This document shows positions 28,020 through 36,204 of a DNA stretch of 64,000 bases, one piece after another. Every line of letters begins with the position of its first letter. The stretch's first letter is position 1. Location: the NCBI GenBank assembly GCA_031398745.1, contig JANNNX010000074.1, positions 21,841 through 85,840 of the forward strand, in the 5' to 3' direction. The translations under genes were made by a program, and so were the position numbers. Source of the stretch: JANNNX01 sp031398745. Its GTDB lineage: Bacteria > Actinomycetota > Acidimicrobiia > Acidimicrobiales > CADCSY01. Below the pieces are notes generated by a model, which was given only the letters and a program-made list of their open reading frames with translations, was not told the DNA's origin and searched no databases.

Positions 28020-29201
28020 ATGCTGGCGTTCACCTTCCCCGGACAAGGTTCCCAGCGGCCCGCCATGGGCTCGGCCTGGGTGGAGCACCCCTCGTGGGAG
28101 CTGGTGGCCGAGGCCTCGGACATCCTCGGCCGTGATGTCGGCCACCTCCTGCTCGACGCCGACGCCGACGAGCTGCGACCCACCCGCAACGCCCAGCTGG
28201 CCACCTTCGTCACCAGTCTGATCGTCCTCGACGCGGTCGAGCGCCTGGGCCTGGCCCCAGCGGCGGTGGCGGGCCACAGCCTCGGCGAGTACAGCGCCCT
28301 GACCGCTACCGGAGCCCTGTCCTTCGCCGACGGGATCCGGTTGGTGGCCGCCCGGGGCGAGGCCATGCAAGAGGCGGCCGACGGCCACGCCGGAACGATG
28401 GCCGCAATCCTCGGGCTGTCCGACGACGACGTCGACGCCGCCTGCCGCATCGCCGAGGGCGACGTGTGGGTGGCCAACTTCAACGCCCCGGGCCAGGTGG
28501 TCATCGCCGGGGCACCGGGGGCGGTGGCCGACGCTGGCGAGGCGGCCCGCGGTCTCGGGGCCAAGCGGGTCGTTCCCCTCGAGGTCAGCGGTGCCTTCCA
28601 CACCCCGTTCATGGTCCCGGCCCGCGACAAGCTGCGCAAAGCCGTCGATGAGGCCCGCCTGCGCGACCCCGAGATCCCGGTGGTGGCCAACATCGATGCC
28701 CGCCCCCACAGCGAAGCCGACGAGTGGGCCAACCTCCTGTCGGCCCAGCTGTCGAGCCCGGTGCGGTGGCGCCAGTCGATCCAGCGCCTGAGCGCCGACG
28801 GCATCGTGACCTTCGTCGAACTGGGCCACGGGTCGACGCTCACCGGCTTGGCCAAGCGCATCGCGCCGGAAGCGATGGCGCTGTCGGTCTCGACCCCGGC
28901 CGACCTCGACTCCCTGCTCGAGACCCTGGCCGGCGAGCCGGTGCACCCGCCGGGCCAGCCCGACGGCGAGCAGCTCCACATGGTCGAGCGCCTGGTCGTG
29001 AGTCCGGCCGCAGGGATCTTCTCGCTCGACGCCCGGTGGCGGACCCCCGAGACCCACGCGGTCGAGGTCGGTTCCCTCATCGGCACCGTCGGCGACCTGG
29101 AGGTGCTGTCGCTGTTCGAGGGAACCCTGATGGGGCTCCTGGCGGTCGACGGCGAGCGGGTCACCCCCAGCCAGCCGATCGCCTGGCTGCGAACCCGATG
29201 A
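28020..29201 (+). CDS. fabD: Malonyl-CoA:ACP transacylase with C-terminal biotinyl/lipoyl-like domain
   Basis: 393 residues against about 310 for ordinary FabD. The acyltransferase core (1-308) has FPGQGSQ, catalytic Ser87 in GHSLGEYSAL, the second active residue His194 (GAFHTPFM) and VELGHG. Residues 322-393 look like a biotinyl/lipoyl carrier domain (VVSPAAGIFS, GSLIGTVGD, FEGTLMGLLAVDGERVTPSQ) but there is no lysine at the hairpin, so modification is not expected. FabD loads malonyl groups onto ACP for fatty-acid elongation. It is first of the fabD-H-G-acpP-F cluster. The ATG at 28020 has no strong ribosome site. Confidence 0.94.
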   Translation: MLAFTFPGQGSQRPAMGSAWVEHPSWELVAEASDILGRDVGHLLLDADADELRPTRNAQLATFVTSLIVLDAVERLGLAPAAVAGHSLGEYSALTATGALSFADGIRLVAARGEAMQEAADGHAGTMAAILGLSDDDVDAACRIAEGDVWVANFNAPGQVVIAGAPGAVADAGEAARGLGAKRVVPLEVSGAFHTPFMVPARDKLRKAVDEARLRDPEIPVVANIDARPHSEADEWANLLSAQLSSPVRWRQSIQRLSADGIVTFVELGHGSTLTGLAKRIAPEAMALSVSTPADLDSLLETLAGEPVHPPGQPDGEQLHMVERLVVSPAAGIFSLDARWRTPETHAVEVGSLIGTVGDLEVLSLFEGTLMGLLAVDGERVTPSQPIAWLRTR

Positions 29202-29229
29202 GCTCCGGTGCGAACTCGGTGAGCAGCCG

Positions 29230-30159
29230 ATGAGGGGAATCGCGGTGCGGGGGTGGGGCACGGCCCTGCCCGACAAGATCGTGACCAACGCCGACCTCGA
29301 GGCTCGACTCGACACCTCCGACGAGTGGATCACCGAGCGCACGGGCATCCGGGCTCGCCACATCGGCGGCACCACCGGGGGCCTGGCCGTCGAGGCCGGC
29401 CGGGCGGCATTGGTCCACGCCGGGGTCGAGGCGTCGAGCGTCGACGTCGTCGTCCTGGCCACGACCACGCCCGATCAGCTCATCCCGGCCACCGCCTCCT
29501 ACGTGCAACAGCAGCTGGGCATCGTCGGCGGGGCGTTCGACCTCACCGCCGCCTGCTCGGGCTTCGTCTACGGACTGATCACGGCGGCCGGCCTCGCCGC
29601 GGTGGGCGCCGAGCGCATCCTCCTCATCGGCGCCGACGTGATGTCGAGCGTGGTCGACCAGGAGGACCGGGCCATCGCCATCCTCTTCGGGGACGGCGCC
29701 GGCGCGGTGGTCCTCGACGGGGTCGAGGGTGCCGGGACCCTGCGGGGCTGGGACATGGGCTCCGACGGCGACCTGCGCCACATCCTCTACGCCGACCACG
29801 GTGGCGTGCTGTTCCAGGATGGCCGGGAGGTGTTCCGGCGGGCGGTGCGGGCCGTGGTCGACTCGGCCAGCGCGGCCCTCGCCCGCTCGGGGCTCACCGC
29901 CGCCGACGTCGACCTCTTCGTGCCGCATCAGGCCAACCTCCGCATCATCGAGGCCGCCGGCAATCGCCTCGGCATCCCCCTGGAGCGCACCGCGGTGGTG
30001 CTCGATCGGCTGGGCAACACGTCGGCCGCATCGGTCCCCCTCGGCCTGGTCGACGCGCTCGACGCCGGTCGGCTCTCGCCCGGCGACACCGTGCTGACCG
30101 TCGGCTTCGGCGCGGGAATGGCGTGGGCCAGCGCGGTGCTGGAGTGGCCCGGTGACTGA
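29230..30159 (+). CDS. fabH: 3-oxoacyl-ACP synthase III
   Basis: 309-residue condensing enzyme that starts fatty-acid synthesis by joining an acyl-CoA primer to malonyl-ACP. The triad is visible: Cys109 in LTAACSGFVYG, His233 in VPHQANLRI and Asn263 in LGNTSAAS. The N-terminus (GIAVRGWGTALP, TSDEWITERTGI) is typical. It begins 28 bp after fabD and its end overlaps fabG by 8 bp. Primer choice (acetyl or branched-chain) cannot be judged from the sequence alone. Confidence 0.96.
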   Translation: MRGIAVRGWGTALPDKIVTNADLEARLDTSDEWITERTGIRARHIGGTTGGLAVEAGRAALVHAGVEASSVDVVVLATTTPDQLIPATASYVQQQLGIVGGAFDLTAACSGFVYGLITAAGLAAVGAERILLIGADVMSSVVDQEDRAIAILFGDGAGAVVLDGVEGAGTLRGWDMGSDGDLRHILYADHGGVLFQDGREVFRRAVRAVVDSASAALARSGLTAADVDLFVPHQANLRIIEAAGNRLGIPLERTAVVLDRLGNTSAASVPLGLVDALDAGRLSPGDTVLTVGFGAGMAWASAVLEWPGD

Positions 30160-30865
30160 ACCTCGGGTGGTCCTCGTGACCGGGGGCAACCGGGGCATCG
30201 GCCTGGCCTGCGCCCGCGCCTTCGCAGCGGCCGGCGACCGGGTGGCCGTGACCTACCGGTCCTCGCCGCCGGCCGATGGCGATCTCTTGGCGGTCCTCTG
30301 CGACGTCACCTCCGGCGACCAGGTCGACACCGCCTTCCAGGCCGTCGAATCCGAGCTCGGAGCGGTCGAGGTGCTGGTCGCCAATGCCGGCATCACCCGT
30401 GACGGCCTCCTGATGCGCATGGCCGAGGACTCCTTCACCGACGTGGTCGACGCCAACCTCACGGGCGCCTTCCGGGTCGTGCGCCGGGCCACGCCGGGCA
30501 TGGTCAAGGCTCGGCGGGGCCGCATCGTGCTGATGTCGTCGGTCGTCGGCCTGTCGGGCAACGCCGGCCAGGCAAATTACGCCGCCTCCAAGGCCGGTCT
30601 CGTCGGCCTGGCCCGATCGGTGGCTCGGGAGCTGGCGTCCCGGGGCATCACCTGCAACGTGGTCGCCCCCGGACCGATTGCCAGCGACATGACCGATGCC
30701 TTGACCCCCGACCAGCAGGCGGCCATGACCGCCGCCGCCCCGCTCGGCCGCTTCGGCACCGCCGACGAGGTGGCCGCCGCGGTCCTGTTCCTCGCCTCCC
30801 CCGAAGCCGCCTACATCACCGGGGCCGTGCTGCCGGTCGACGGCGGCATGGGCATGGGGCACTAG
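30152..30865 (+). CDS. fabG: 3-oxoacyl-ACP reductase
   Basis: 237-residue short-chain dehydrogenase that reduces 3-oxoacyl-ACP with NADPH. Cofactor loop TGGNRGIG (10-17), NAG at 78-80, catalytic Ser130, Tyr143 and Lys147 (YAASK), and a C-terminal AAVLFLASPEAAYITGAVLPVDGG typical of FabG. GTG start inside fabH (8-bp overlap), which fits translational coupling. Placed between fabH and acpP in a fatty-acid cluster, so a FabG role is much likelier than a general SDR. Confidence 0.95.
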   Translation: MTEPRVVLVTGGNRGIGLACARAFAAAGDRVAVTYRSSPPADGDLLAVLCDVTSGDQVDTAFQAVESELGAVEVLVANAGITRDGLLMRMAEDSFTDVVDANLTGAFRVVRRATPGMVKARRGRIVLMSSVVGLSGNAGQANYAASKAGLVGLARSVARELASRGITCNVVAPGPIASDMTDALTPDQQAAMTAAAPLGRFGTADEVAAAVLFLASPEAAYITGAVLPVDGGMGMGH

Positions 30866-30900
30866 AACTATCCCCCCCACCAACCACCAAGGAGAGCCCC

Positions 30901-31143
30901 GTGGCTGACGATGAGGTCTTCGACAAGCTCAAGCAGTGCGCCGTCGACGTGCTGGCGGTCGACGCCGACAAGGTCACCCTCGACGCCAAGTTCGGCGACG
31001 ACCTCGACGCCGACAGCCTCGATCTAGTCGAGCTGGTCATGGCCCTCGAGGAGACGTTCAGCATCGAGGTGCCCGAGCAGGACCTCGACGGCGTGGTCAC
31101 CGTCAAGGACGCCTACGACCTCGTGAAGTCCAAGCTGCCATGA
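30901..31143 (+). CDS. acpP: Acyl carrier protein
   Basis: 80-residue acidic four-helix carrier. The 4'-phosphopantetheine site is Ser39 in DADSLDLVELV, with the recognition helix EETFSIEVPEQDL following. It carries growing acyl chains among the Fab enzymes. GTG start preceded by AAGGAG (30889-30894) six bases upstream, the best ribosome site of the cluster, in line with the high ACP demand. Its stop overlaps the fabF start (ATGA). Confidence 0.97.
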   Translation: MADDEVFDKLKQCAVDVLAVDADKVTLDAKFGDDLDADSLDLVELVMALEETFSIEVPEQDLDGVVTVKDAYDLVKSKLP

Positions 31144-32309
31144 TCGGCCGCCGAGTGGCCGTCACCGGCATGGGCGTCATCGTCACCGCCGGCACCGGTC
31201 CCGAGGCGTTCTGGCAGGGGCTGCTCGGACCAGCGCCGGTCGGGCCCCGCGAGGTCACCGACTTCGACCCCGGCGCCTGGTTCGGGCCCAAGGACGTCCG
31301 CCGAGTCGACCGCTTCACCCAGTTCGCGGTGGCGGCGGCGGGCATGGCCCTCGACGACGCCGGGCCGTTGACGGCCGCCGCCGCCCGTTCGGGGGTGCTC
31401 ATCGCCACCGGTGTGGGCGGGCTGCACACCCTCGAGGAGCAGATCGTGCTGCGCCACGAACAGGGGGCCCGCCGGGTCACCCCGTTCCTGGTGCCGATGA
31501 TGATGTGCAACGCGGCGGCCGTGAACGTGTCGATGCGCTACGGCTTCCAGGGGCCGTGCGACGTCACCGTGACCGCCTGCGCGGCCAGCACCCACGCCAT
31601 CGTCAACGCCGCCCGGCTGGTCGCCACCGGGACCTGCGACGCGGTGCTGACCGGCGGGTCGGAGTCGGCCATCACCCCCACCGGGGTGGCCGGGTTCTCC
31701 AACATGACGGCCCTGTCGTCGGTGGGAATCTCCCGGCCCTTCGACGTGGCCCGCGACGGCTTCGTCATGGCCGAGGGGGCGGCCATCCTGGTCCTCGAGG
31801 CGTGGGAGCTGGCCGAGGCCCGGGGCGCCCGCATCTACGGCGAGATCCTGGGCGGGGCCAACACCGCCGACGCCCACCACATCACCGCCCCCGAGCCGAC
31901 CGGTGAGGGCGCCGTGCGGTGCATGGAGCTGGCCCTGGCCGATGCCGGGGTGGCCCTCGGCGACATCGGCCACATCAATGCCCATGGCACCTCCACCGGG
32001 CTGAACGACCGAGCCGAGGCCGAGGCCGTGACCAAGGTGTTCGGCGCCGCCGGGCCCCCGATCACCTCGACCAAGGGCATCACCGGACACGTGCTGGGCG
32101 CCACCGGGGCGGTCGAGGCCATCGCCGTGCTCCTGGCCATGGAGCACGGCCTGATTCCGCCGACCGCCGGCCTGGTCGACGTCGACCCCGACATCCACCT
32201 GGACATCGTCCGGGGCGAGGCCCGCCCGTGGACGCCGGCGCCCACCTTGTCGAACTCGTTCGGCTTCGGCGGCCACAACGGCTGCCTGGTCATCGGCCCC
32301 CCCGCCTAG
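31140..32309 (+). CDS. fabF: 3-oxoacyl-ACP synthase II
   Basis: 389-residue elongating ketosynthase. The active site Cys147 (TACAASTHAI), His282 (NAHGTSTGLND), Lys312 and His317 (TKGITGHVLGATGA) are all in place. The C-terminal NSFGFGGHN loop is canonical. The ATG at 31140 overlaps the acpP stop by 4 bp; the open frame further upstream is antisense-like and ignored. It ends before a strong bidirectional hairpin shared with fabZ. Confidence 0.96.
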   Translation: MIGRRVAVTGMGVIVTAGTGPEAFWQGLLGPAPVGPREVTDFDPGAWFGPKDVRRVDRFTQFAVAAAGMALDDAGPLTAAAARSGVLIATGVGGLHTLEEQIVLRHEQGARRVTPFLVPMMMCNAAAVNVSMRYGFQGPCDVTVTACAASTHAIVNAARLVATGTCDAVLTGGSESAITPTGVAGFSNMTALSSVGISRPFDVARDGFVMAEGAAILVLEAWELAEARGARIYGEILGGANTADAHHITAPEPTGEGAVRCMELALADAGVALGDIGHINAHGTSTGLNDRAEAEAVTKVFGAAGPPITSTKGITGHVLGATGAVEAIAVLLAMEHGLIPPTAGLVDVDPDIHLDIVRGEARPWTPAPTLSNSFGFGGHNGCLVIGPPA

Positions 32310-32341
32310 GTCCGCCATCCCCCACCCCTCCGCCCCCCCGC

Positions 32342-32391
32342 CGTTCTCGGCGCGCCCCGGCCGGTATGGCGTACGGAGCGCGCCGAGAACG
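32342..32391. terminator. Bidirectional hairpin terminator between fabF and fabZ
   Basis: A perfect 14-bp inverted repeat (32342-32355 with 32378-32391) around a 22-base loop lies between two convergent genes. Flanking CCACCCCT and AGGGGTGG sequences can extend the stem imperfectly. There is no long T-run, as usual in this GC range. The location and length make it the clearest terminator in the window. Confidence 0.75.
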
Positions 32392-32406
32392 AGGGGTGGC
32401 AGCCGT

Positions 32407-32868
32407 TCAGGCGTCGGTCATGACGAACAGCAGCTCGCCGGAGCAGGCCAGCTCCCCACCCACGGTGGCCCGTCCGCTGCCCTTGCCGGCCCGGATCGAG
32501 ACCCGGCTCAACTCGACCGTGAGCTCCAGCACCTCGCCGGGCAGAACCTGGCGGCGGAAGCGGACGCCGTCGATGCCCCCGAAGAGGGGGAGCTTGCCGG
32601 CCAGCAGCGGCGACGAGAGCAGGGCGCAGGCTCCGACCTGGGCCAGCGCCTCGACCATGAGCACACCGGGCAGCGTCGGCCGACCAGGGAAGTGACCGGC
32701 GAAGAAGGCCTCGTCGCCCCGCAGCCGCCAGCGGCCCGCGGCCGACACGCCGGGGTCGAGGGCGCTGAGCTCGTCGACCAGGAGGAACGGCGGTCGGTGG
32801 GCGATCAGGTCGGTGGGCCGAGGCAGGCCCCCGCCACGGTCGGCGTGGCCGCCGCCGACCTCAGACAC
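32407..32868 (-). CDS. fabZ: 3-hydroxyacyl-ACP dehydratase
   Basis: 153-residue hot-dog-fold dehydratase forming trans-2-enoyl-ACP in fatty-acid elongation. Catalytic His59 (FFAGHFPGRP) and Glu73 (GVLMVEALAQ) are present, with the LLVD start-of-fold motif near 29. The GTG at 32866-32868 overlaps the bcp stop by 8 bp, so the two genes are coupled. The first 18 residues are a glycine-rich extension. It converges on fabF and completes the cluster apart from enoyl reductase, which is not in the window. Confidence 0.94.
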   Translation of the reverse strand: MSEVGGGHADRGGGLPRPTDLIAHRPPFLLVDELSALDPGVSAAGRWRLRGDEAFFAGHFPGRPTLPGVLMVEALAQVGACALLSSPLLAGKLPLFGGIDGVRFRRQVLPGEVLELTVELSRVSIRAGKGSGRATVGGELACSGELLFVMTDA

Positions 32869-33316
32869 CCAGGGCCTGGCGCAGCTTGGTCGGGGTGTCC
32901 TTCGGCGAGATCTTGTACCAGGCCTGCTCGATCCGGCCGGCCGCGTCGACGAGGAAGGCGGAGCGGATGATGCCCATGTACTTGCGCCCGTACATCGAGC
33001 GCTCGCCCCACACCCCGAAGGCCTCGGCCACCGAGTGGTCGGGGTCGGACAGCAGCGGGAAGCCGAGGCCGTACTTGGCGTCGAACTTCGCCTGCTTGTC
33101 GGGCAGGTCGGGGCTGATGCCGAGCACCACCGTGTCGCCGATGGCCTCGAGGGAGTCCCGCAGGCCGCACGCCTGGGTCGTGCACCCCGGCGTGTCGGCC
33201 TTCGGGTAGAAGTAGACGAGGACCTTGTGGCCAGCCTGGGCCCCCAACGAGACCGGGTTCCCTCCCTGGTCGAGAAGGGTGAAGTCGGGCGCGTTGTCCC
33301 CTGGATCGAGCGGCAT
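32861..33316 (-). CDS. bcp: Thioredoxin-dependent peroxiredoxin Bcp/PrxQ
   Basis: 151-residue peroxiredoxin that reduces hydrogen and organic peroxides. Peroxidatic Cys45 and resolving Cys50 lie in PKADTPGCTTQACGLRD, the atypical 2-Cys arrangement of E. coli-type Bcp. The fold start (PGDNAPDFTL) and KYMGIIRSAFLVD are typical. ATG at 33314-33316. It is transcribed toward fabZ with an 8-bp overlap; a link between membrane-lipid synthesis and peroxide defence is possible but not shown. Confidence 0.95.
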   Translation of the reverse strand: MPLDPGDNAPDFTLLDQGGNPVSLGAQAGHKVLVYFYPKADTPGCTTQACGLRDSLEAIGDTVVLGISPDLPDKQAKFDAKYGLGFPLLSDPDHSVAEAFGVWGERSMYGRKYMGIIRSAFLVDAAGRIEQAWYKISPKDTPTKLRQALGV

Positions 33317-33542
33317 GCCTGGACGATAGGCCGCGCCATGGTGGGGGGGACGCGACTCGAGCGGGTCAAGGGGGCGCGGGCACCCGAGCGGTCGGGCCAT
33401 CGAGCTTCCGAGCATGTCCCCAGGTCCGGGACAGTGGCCGCACGGACTTCGTGCGTTCCTCGTCGCAGAAACGAGAGCGTCAGGCGGTTGTCCCAGACCG
33501 GAGGGTGGGGCGGCCGTAGCGTCCTGGCACTCGGGACCGGGG

Positions 33543-34826
33543 CTACGGCGGGGGTGGCGTTGAACCGGGGGGACGGGACGGGATCGGTGACGTCGCCCGC
33601 TGGCGCACGACGACGAGCGCACGCTGGCGCTCGAGCAGCCCCCGTTCGGCACCGTTGGTGGTTCGGGCCAGGGCGTCGTCGTAGGCGGCCAGAGACTCCT
33701 CGATTCGACCGAGACGCTGCAGCAGGTCGGCCCGAGCCGCATGGAACAGGTGGTAGCCGTCGAGCGCGTCGATCTCGTCCAGCGCGGCGAGCGCCAGGCC
33801 AGGACCGTCCCGCTCGGCCAGGGCGATGGCTCGGTTGAGGGCCACCACCGGCGACGGCATCCGGGCCACCAGCTGGTCGTAGAGGGCGACGATCTGGAAC
33901 CAATCGGTGTCCTCGGCTCGCCGGGCGTCGCTGTGGACCGCGGCGATGGCCGCCTGGAGCTGGTACGGGCCCGGCTGGTTGCGCCGGAGACAGGAACGCA
34001 CGATGGCGTGGCCCTCGGCGATCATCTCCTCGTCCCATGTGGTTCGGTCCTGGTCGGCGAGGCGCACCAGCCGGCCCTCGGGGTCGGTGCGCGCCCCCCG
34101 CCGCGCCTCGGTCAGCAGCAGCAAGGCCAGCAGCCCATGGGTCTCCGCCTCGTCGGGCATCAGCTCGACCAGGAGGCGGGCCAGGCGCACCCCCTCGGCG
34201 CACAACTCGCCCCGGATCAGCTCGTCGCCCCCCGAGGCCAGATACCCCTCGTTGAACACCAGGTAGACGACGGCCAGGACCGGGCGGAGCCGGTCGGGCA
34301 GTTCGGCATCCGACGGGATCCGGTAGGCGATGTTGGCCGCCCGGATCTTGTGCTTGGCCCGGACCAGGCGCTGGGCCATGGTCGACTCGGGGACGAGGAA
34401 GGCCCGGGCGATCTCGGGCGTCTGCAGCCCGGCGATGAGCCGCAGGGTCAGCGCCACCTGGGCCTGGGGAGAGAGCGCCGGGTGGCAGCACGTGAAGATG
34501 AGGCGGAGCTGGTCGTCGCGCACGGGGCCGGTCTCGGTGGGCTCGTCGGGGGCGTGCAGGCGGGTGGCCTCGGCCTGGCGATGGCCGCGGGTGGACTCTC
34601 GGCGGATCCGGTCGATCCCTCGGTTGCGAGCGGTGGTGATGATCCAGCCGGCGGGGCTGGGTGGCAGGCCGCTCGTCGGCCACCGCTCCAGCGCCACCAC
34701 GAAGGCGTCCTGGACCGCCTCCTCGGCCCGATCGATGTCGCCGAGGACGCGGACCAGGCTCGCCACCGCTCGCCCCGACTCGGCCCGGAAGACCCGCTCG
34801 ATGTCGGGACGGTCCACGTCGGGCAC
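33543..34826 (-). CDS. ECF42-type RNA polymerase sigma factor with TPR-like C-terminal extension
   Basis: 427 residues. Sigma region 2 lies at about 10-78 (RAEEAVQDAFVVALERWP, GWIITTARNRGIDRIRR), region 4 at about 108-165 (LRLIFTCCHPALSPQAQVALTLRL, ESTMAQRLVRAKHKIR), and a helical TPR-like extension of about 240 residues starts at DRLRPVLAVVYLVFNEGY. This extension and the paired DGPF gene define group ECF42, in which the extension controls activity in place of an anti-sigma factor. GTG start, 8 bp after the DGPF gene. No separate anti-sigma gene is nearby. The last 25 residues are proline- and serine-rich. Confidence 0.93.
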   Translation of the reverse strand: MPDVDRPDIERVFRAESGRAVASLVRVLGDIDRAEEAVQDAFVVALERWPTSGLPPSPAGWIITTARNRGIDRIRRESTRGHRQAEATRLHAPDEPTETGPVRDDQLRLIFTCCHPALSPQAQVALTLRLIAGLQTPEIARAFLVPESTMAQRLVRAKHKIRAANIAYRIPSDAELPDRLRPVLAVVYLVFNEGYLASGGDELIRGELCAEGVRLARLLVELMPDEAETHGLLALLLLTEARRGARTDPEGRLVRLADQDRTTWDEEMIAEGHAIVRSCLRRNQPGPYQLQAAIAAVHSDARRAEDTDWFQIVALYDQLVARMPSPVVALNRAIALAERDGPGLALAALDEIDALDGYHLFHAARADLLQRLGRIEESLAAYDDALARTTNGAERGLLERQRALVVVRQRATSPIPSRPPGSTPPPP

Positions 34827-34834
34827 GTTGCCGC

Positions 34835-35194
34835 TCAGGCGGCCGGCTCGTCCTGGAAGGGGCGCACCTCGACGGGGTTGCCGCAGGCCGCGCTGCCCTC
34901 GGCGGCCAACGTGAGGGCGGCATCGAGATCAGGGGCCTCGATGATCCAGAAGCCGCCGAGCTGCTCCTTGGCCTCGGCAAAGGGGCCGTCGGTGACGACG
35001 ACATCGGCGCGGGTGGCGTCGACCACGGTGGCCGTGTCGGCCGGCTGGAGCCCCCCACCGAACACCCAGATGCCCAGCTCCATGAGCTTGGTGTTGAACC
35101 GGTCGACAGCCGCGAACGCCTGCTGCATCTCCTCGTCGGAGGCATAGGGGTTCTCGCCGGCGACGTCGTGGACGGCGAGCAGGTACTGGGTCAT
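34835..35194 (-). CDS. DGPF/YCII-related protein, partner of the ECF42 sigma factor
   Basis: 119-residue YCII-fold protein with the DGPF signature (TDGPFAEAKEQLGGFWIIE, residues 68-86). Genes of this family are the usual neighbours and targets of ECF42 sigma factors; their biochemical role is not settled. The ATG at 35192-35194 is preceded six bases upstream by a perfect AAGGAGG. It is first of a two-gene operon with the sigma factor 8 bp downstream, and diverges from the EamA transporter. Confidence 0.93.
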   Translation of the reverse strand: MTQYLLAVHDVAGENPYASDEEMQQAFAAVDRFNTKLMELGIWVFGGGLQPADTATVVDATRADVVVTDGPFAEAKEQLGGFWIIEAPDLDAALTLAAEGSAACGNPVEVRPFQDEPAA

Positions 35195-35214
35195 GGCAGT
35201 CCTCCTTGTGGCGG

Positions 35215-35234
35215 GCCCGGCATCGGTGCCGGGC
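35215..35234 (-). promoter_or_regulatory. Hairpin in the leader of the DGPF-sigma operon
   Basis: GCCCGGCA-TCGG-TGCCGGGC forms a perfect 8-bp stem with a 4-base loop. On the minus strand it ends eight bases before the Shine-Dalgarno AAGGAGG, so as RNA it could affect translation, or as DNA it could be an operator. No family match is known to me. Confidence 0.35.
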
Positions 35235-35244
35235 GCACCTCCCA

Positions 35245-35271
35245 AACGAACGGGGCGACCCCCAATCGACA
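35245..35271 (-). promoter_or_regulatory. Candidate ECF42-dependent promoter
   Basis: On the minus strand TGTCGA (35271-35266) is followed after exactly 17 bases by CGTT (35248-35245). From memory, the promoter motif reported for ECF42 regulators is TGTCGA near -35 with CG(A/T)C near -10; this copy differs at one base of the -10. It lies 51-77 bp upstream of the DGPF start, as expected for autoregulation. Confidence 0.5.
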
Positions 35272-35332
35272 ACTCTGGTCGAGATCTTCGCGAACGGCGG
35301 CCGGCACCCCGCTGCCTAACCTGTGCCGCCCC

Positions 35333-36190
35333 ATGGCCATCGTTCTCGGACTGTTGGTGTCGATCGGCTACGGGTCGGCCGACTTCGTGGGCGGACTGGC
35401 GGCCCGCCGCAACGACGTCCTCGGGATCGTGATCCGAGCGCAATTGGTCGGCGCGGTCGCCGTGCCGGTGCTGGCCCTGGCCGTGGGACGGTCCAGCCCG
35501 AGCGCGGTCGACCTCCTCCATGGCGCGGGCGCCGGCCTGGCCGGACTCGTCGGGCTGACCTTCCTGTTCCAGGGGTTGGCCTCGGGGACGATGGGCGTGG
35601 TGGCCCCCGTCACCGGTGTCGGGACGGCCACCGTGCCGGTGGTGGTCGGGCTGCTCGGCGGCGAACGGCCCAGCGGGCTCACCCTGCTCGGGGTGGCAGT
35701 TGCCCTGGTGGCCATCGTCCTGGTGGCCCTCGAGCCCTCCGCACCGGGGTCCCCGGGCGTGACCGTCGGCCAGGTGGCCCGGGCGCTGGTGGCCGGCGGG
35801 GGCTTCGGGGTGGCCTACGCCCTCATCGGCACCATCAGCCACGAGGCCGGGATGTGGCCCCTGGTGGCCCAACGGCTCACCACCCTGGTACTGGCCGTGA
35901 GCCTGTCGCTCGCCACGCTGGGTCTCGGCGGCACTCGCCGCCGGGTCGCGATGGCTCCGGGCACCGGGTGGATGCCGACGGCCAACGGGACCTTGGAGGT
36001 GGCCACCCTGTCGACCTACGTGGTGGCCACCGACCTCGGGTTGCTGTCGGTGGTCGGCCCCCTCGCCTCGCTCTACCCTGGCGCCACGGTGGTGCTGGCC
36101 CGCCTGGTCCTCGACGAGCGCCTGTCCCGGACCCAGGTGGTCGGCCTCGCCGTCACCGCGGTGGGCGTGGCTCTGATCGCCGCCGGCTGA
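35333..36190 (+). CDS. EamA/DMT-family transporter
   Basis: 285-residue membrane protein with ten predicted helices in two EamA repeats (about 1-135 and 145-285; YGSADFVGGLAARR in the first, LYPGATVVLARLVLDERLSRTQ in the second). Substrate unknown; members export amino acids, metabolites or drugs. The ATG at 35333 starts right at the first helix, and upstream in-frame sequence is antisense to the sigma operon. It diverges from the DGPF-sigma pair across 138 bp and converges on trpA with 14 bp between. Confidence 0.9.
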   Translation: MAIVLGLLVSIGYGSADFVGGLAARRNDVLGIVIRAQLVGAVAVPVLALAVGRSSPSAVDLLHGAGAGLAGLVGLTFLFQGLASGTMGVVAPVTGVGTATVPVVVGLLGGERPSGLTLLGVAVALVAIVLVALEPSAPGSPGVTVGQVARALVAGGGFGVAYALIGTISHEAGMWPLVAQRLTTLVLAVSLSLATLGLGGTRRRVAMAPGTGWMPTANGTLEVATLSTYVVATDLGLLSVVGPLASLYPGATVVLARLVLDERLSRTQVVGLAVTAVGVALIAAG

Positions 36191-36204
36191 CCCGCCGTCC
36201 CCGA

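Noticed and set aside
27804..29468. A 554-codon minus-strand frame opposite fabD
   Set aside because: fabD has all its motifs on the plus strand; the minus frame shows none.
33317..33542. A gene in the 226-bp gap between the sigma factor and bcp
   Set aside because: No frame with a plausible start and protein-like content. Only weak hairpins (for example CGCACG-GACTT-CGTGCG at 33439-33455) are present.
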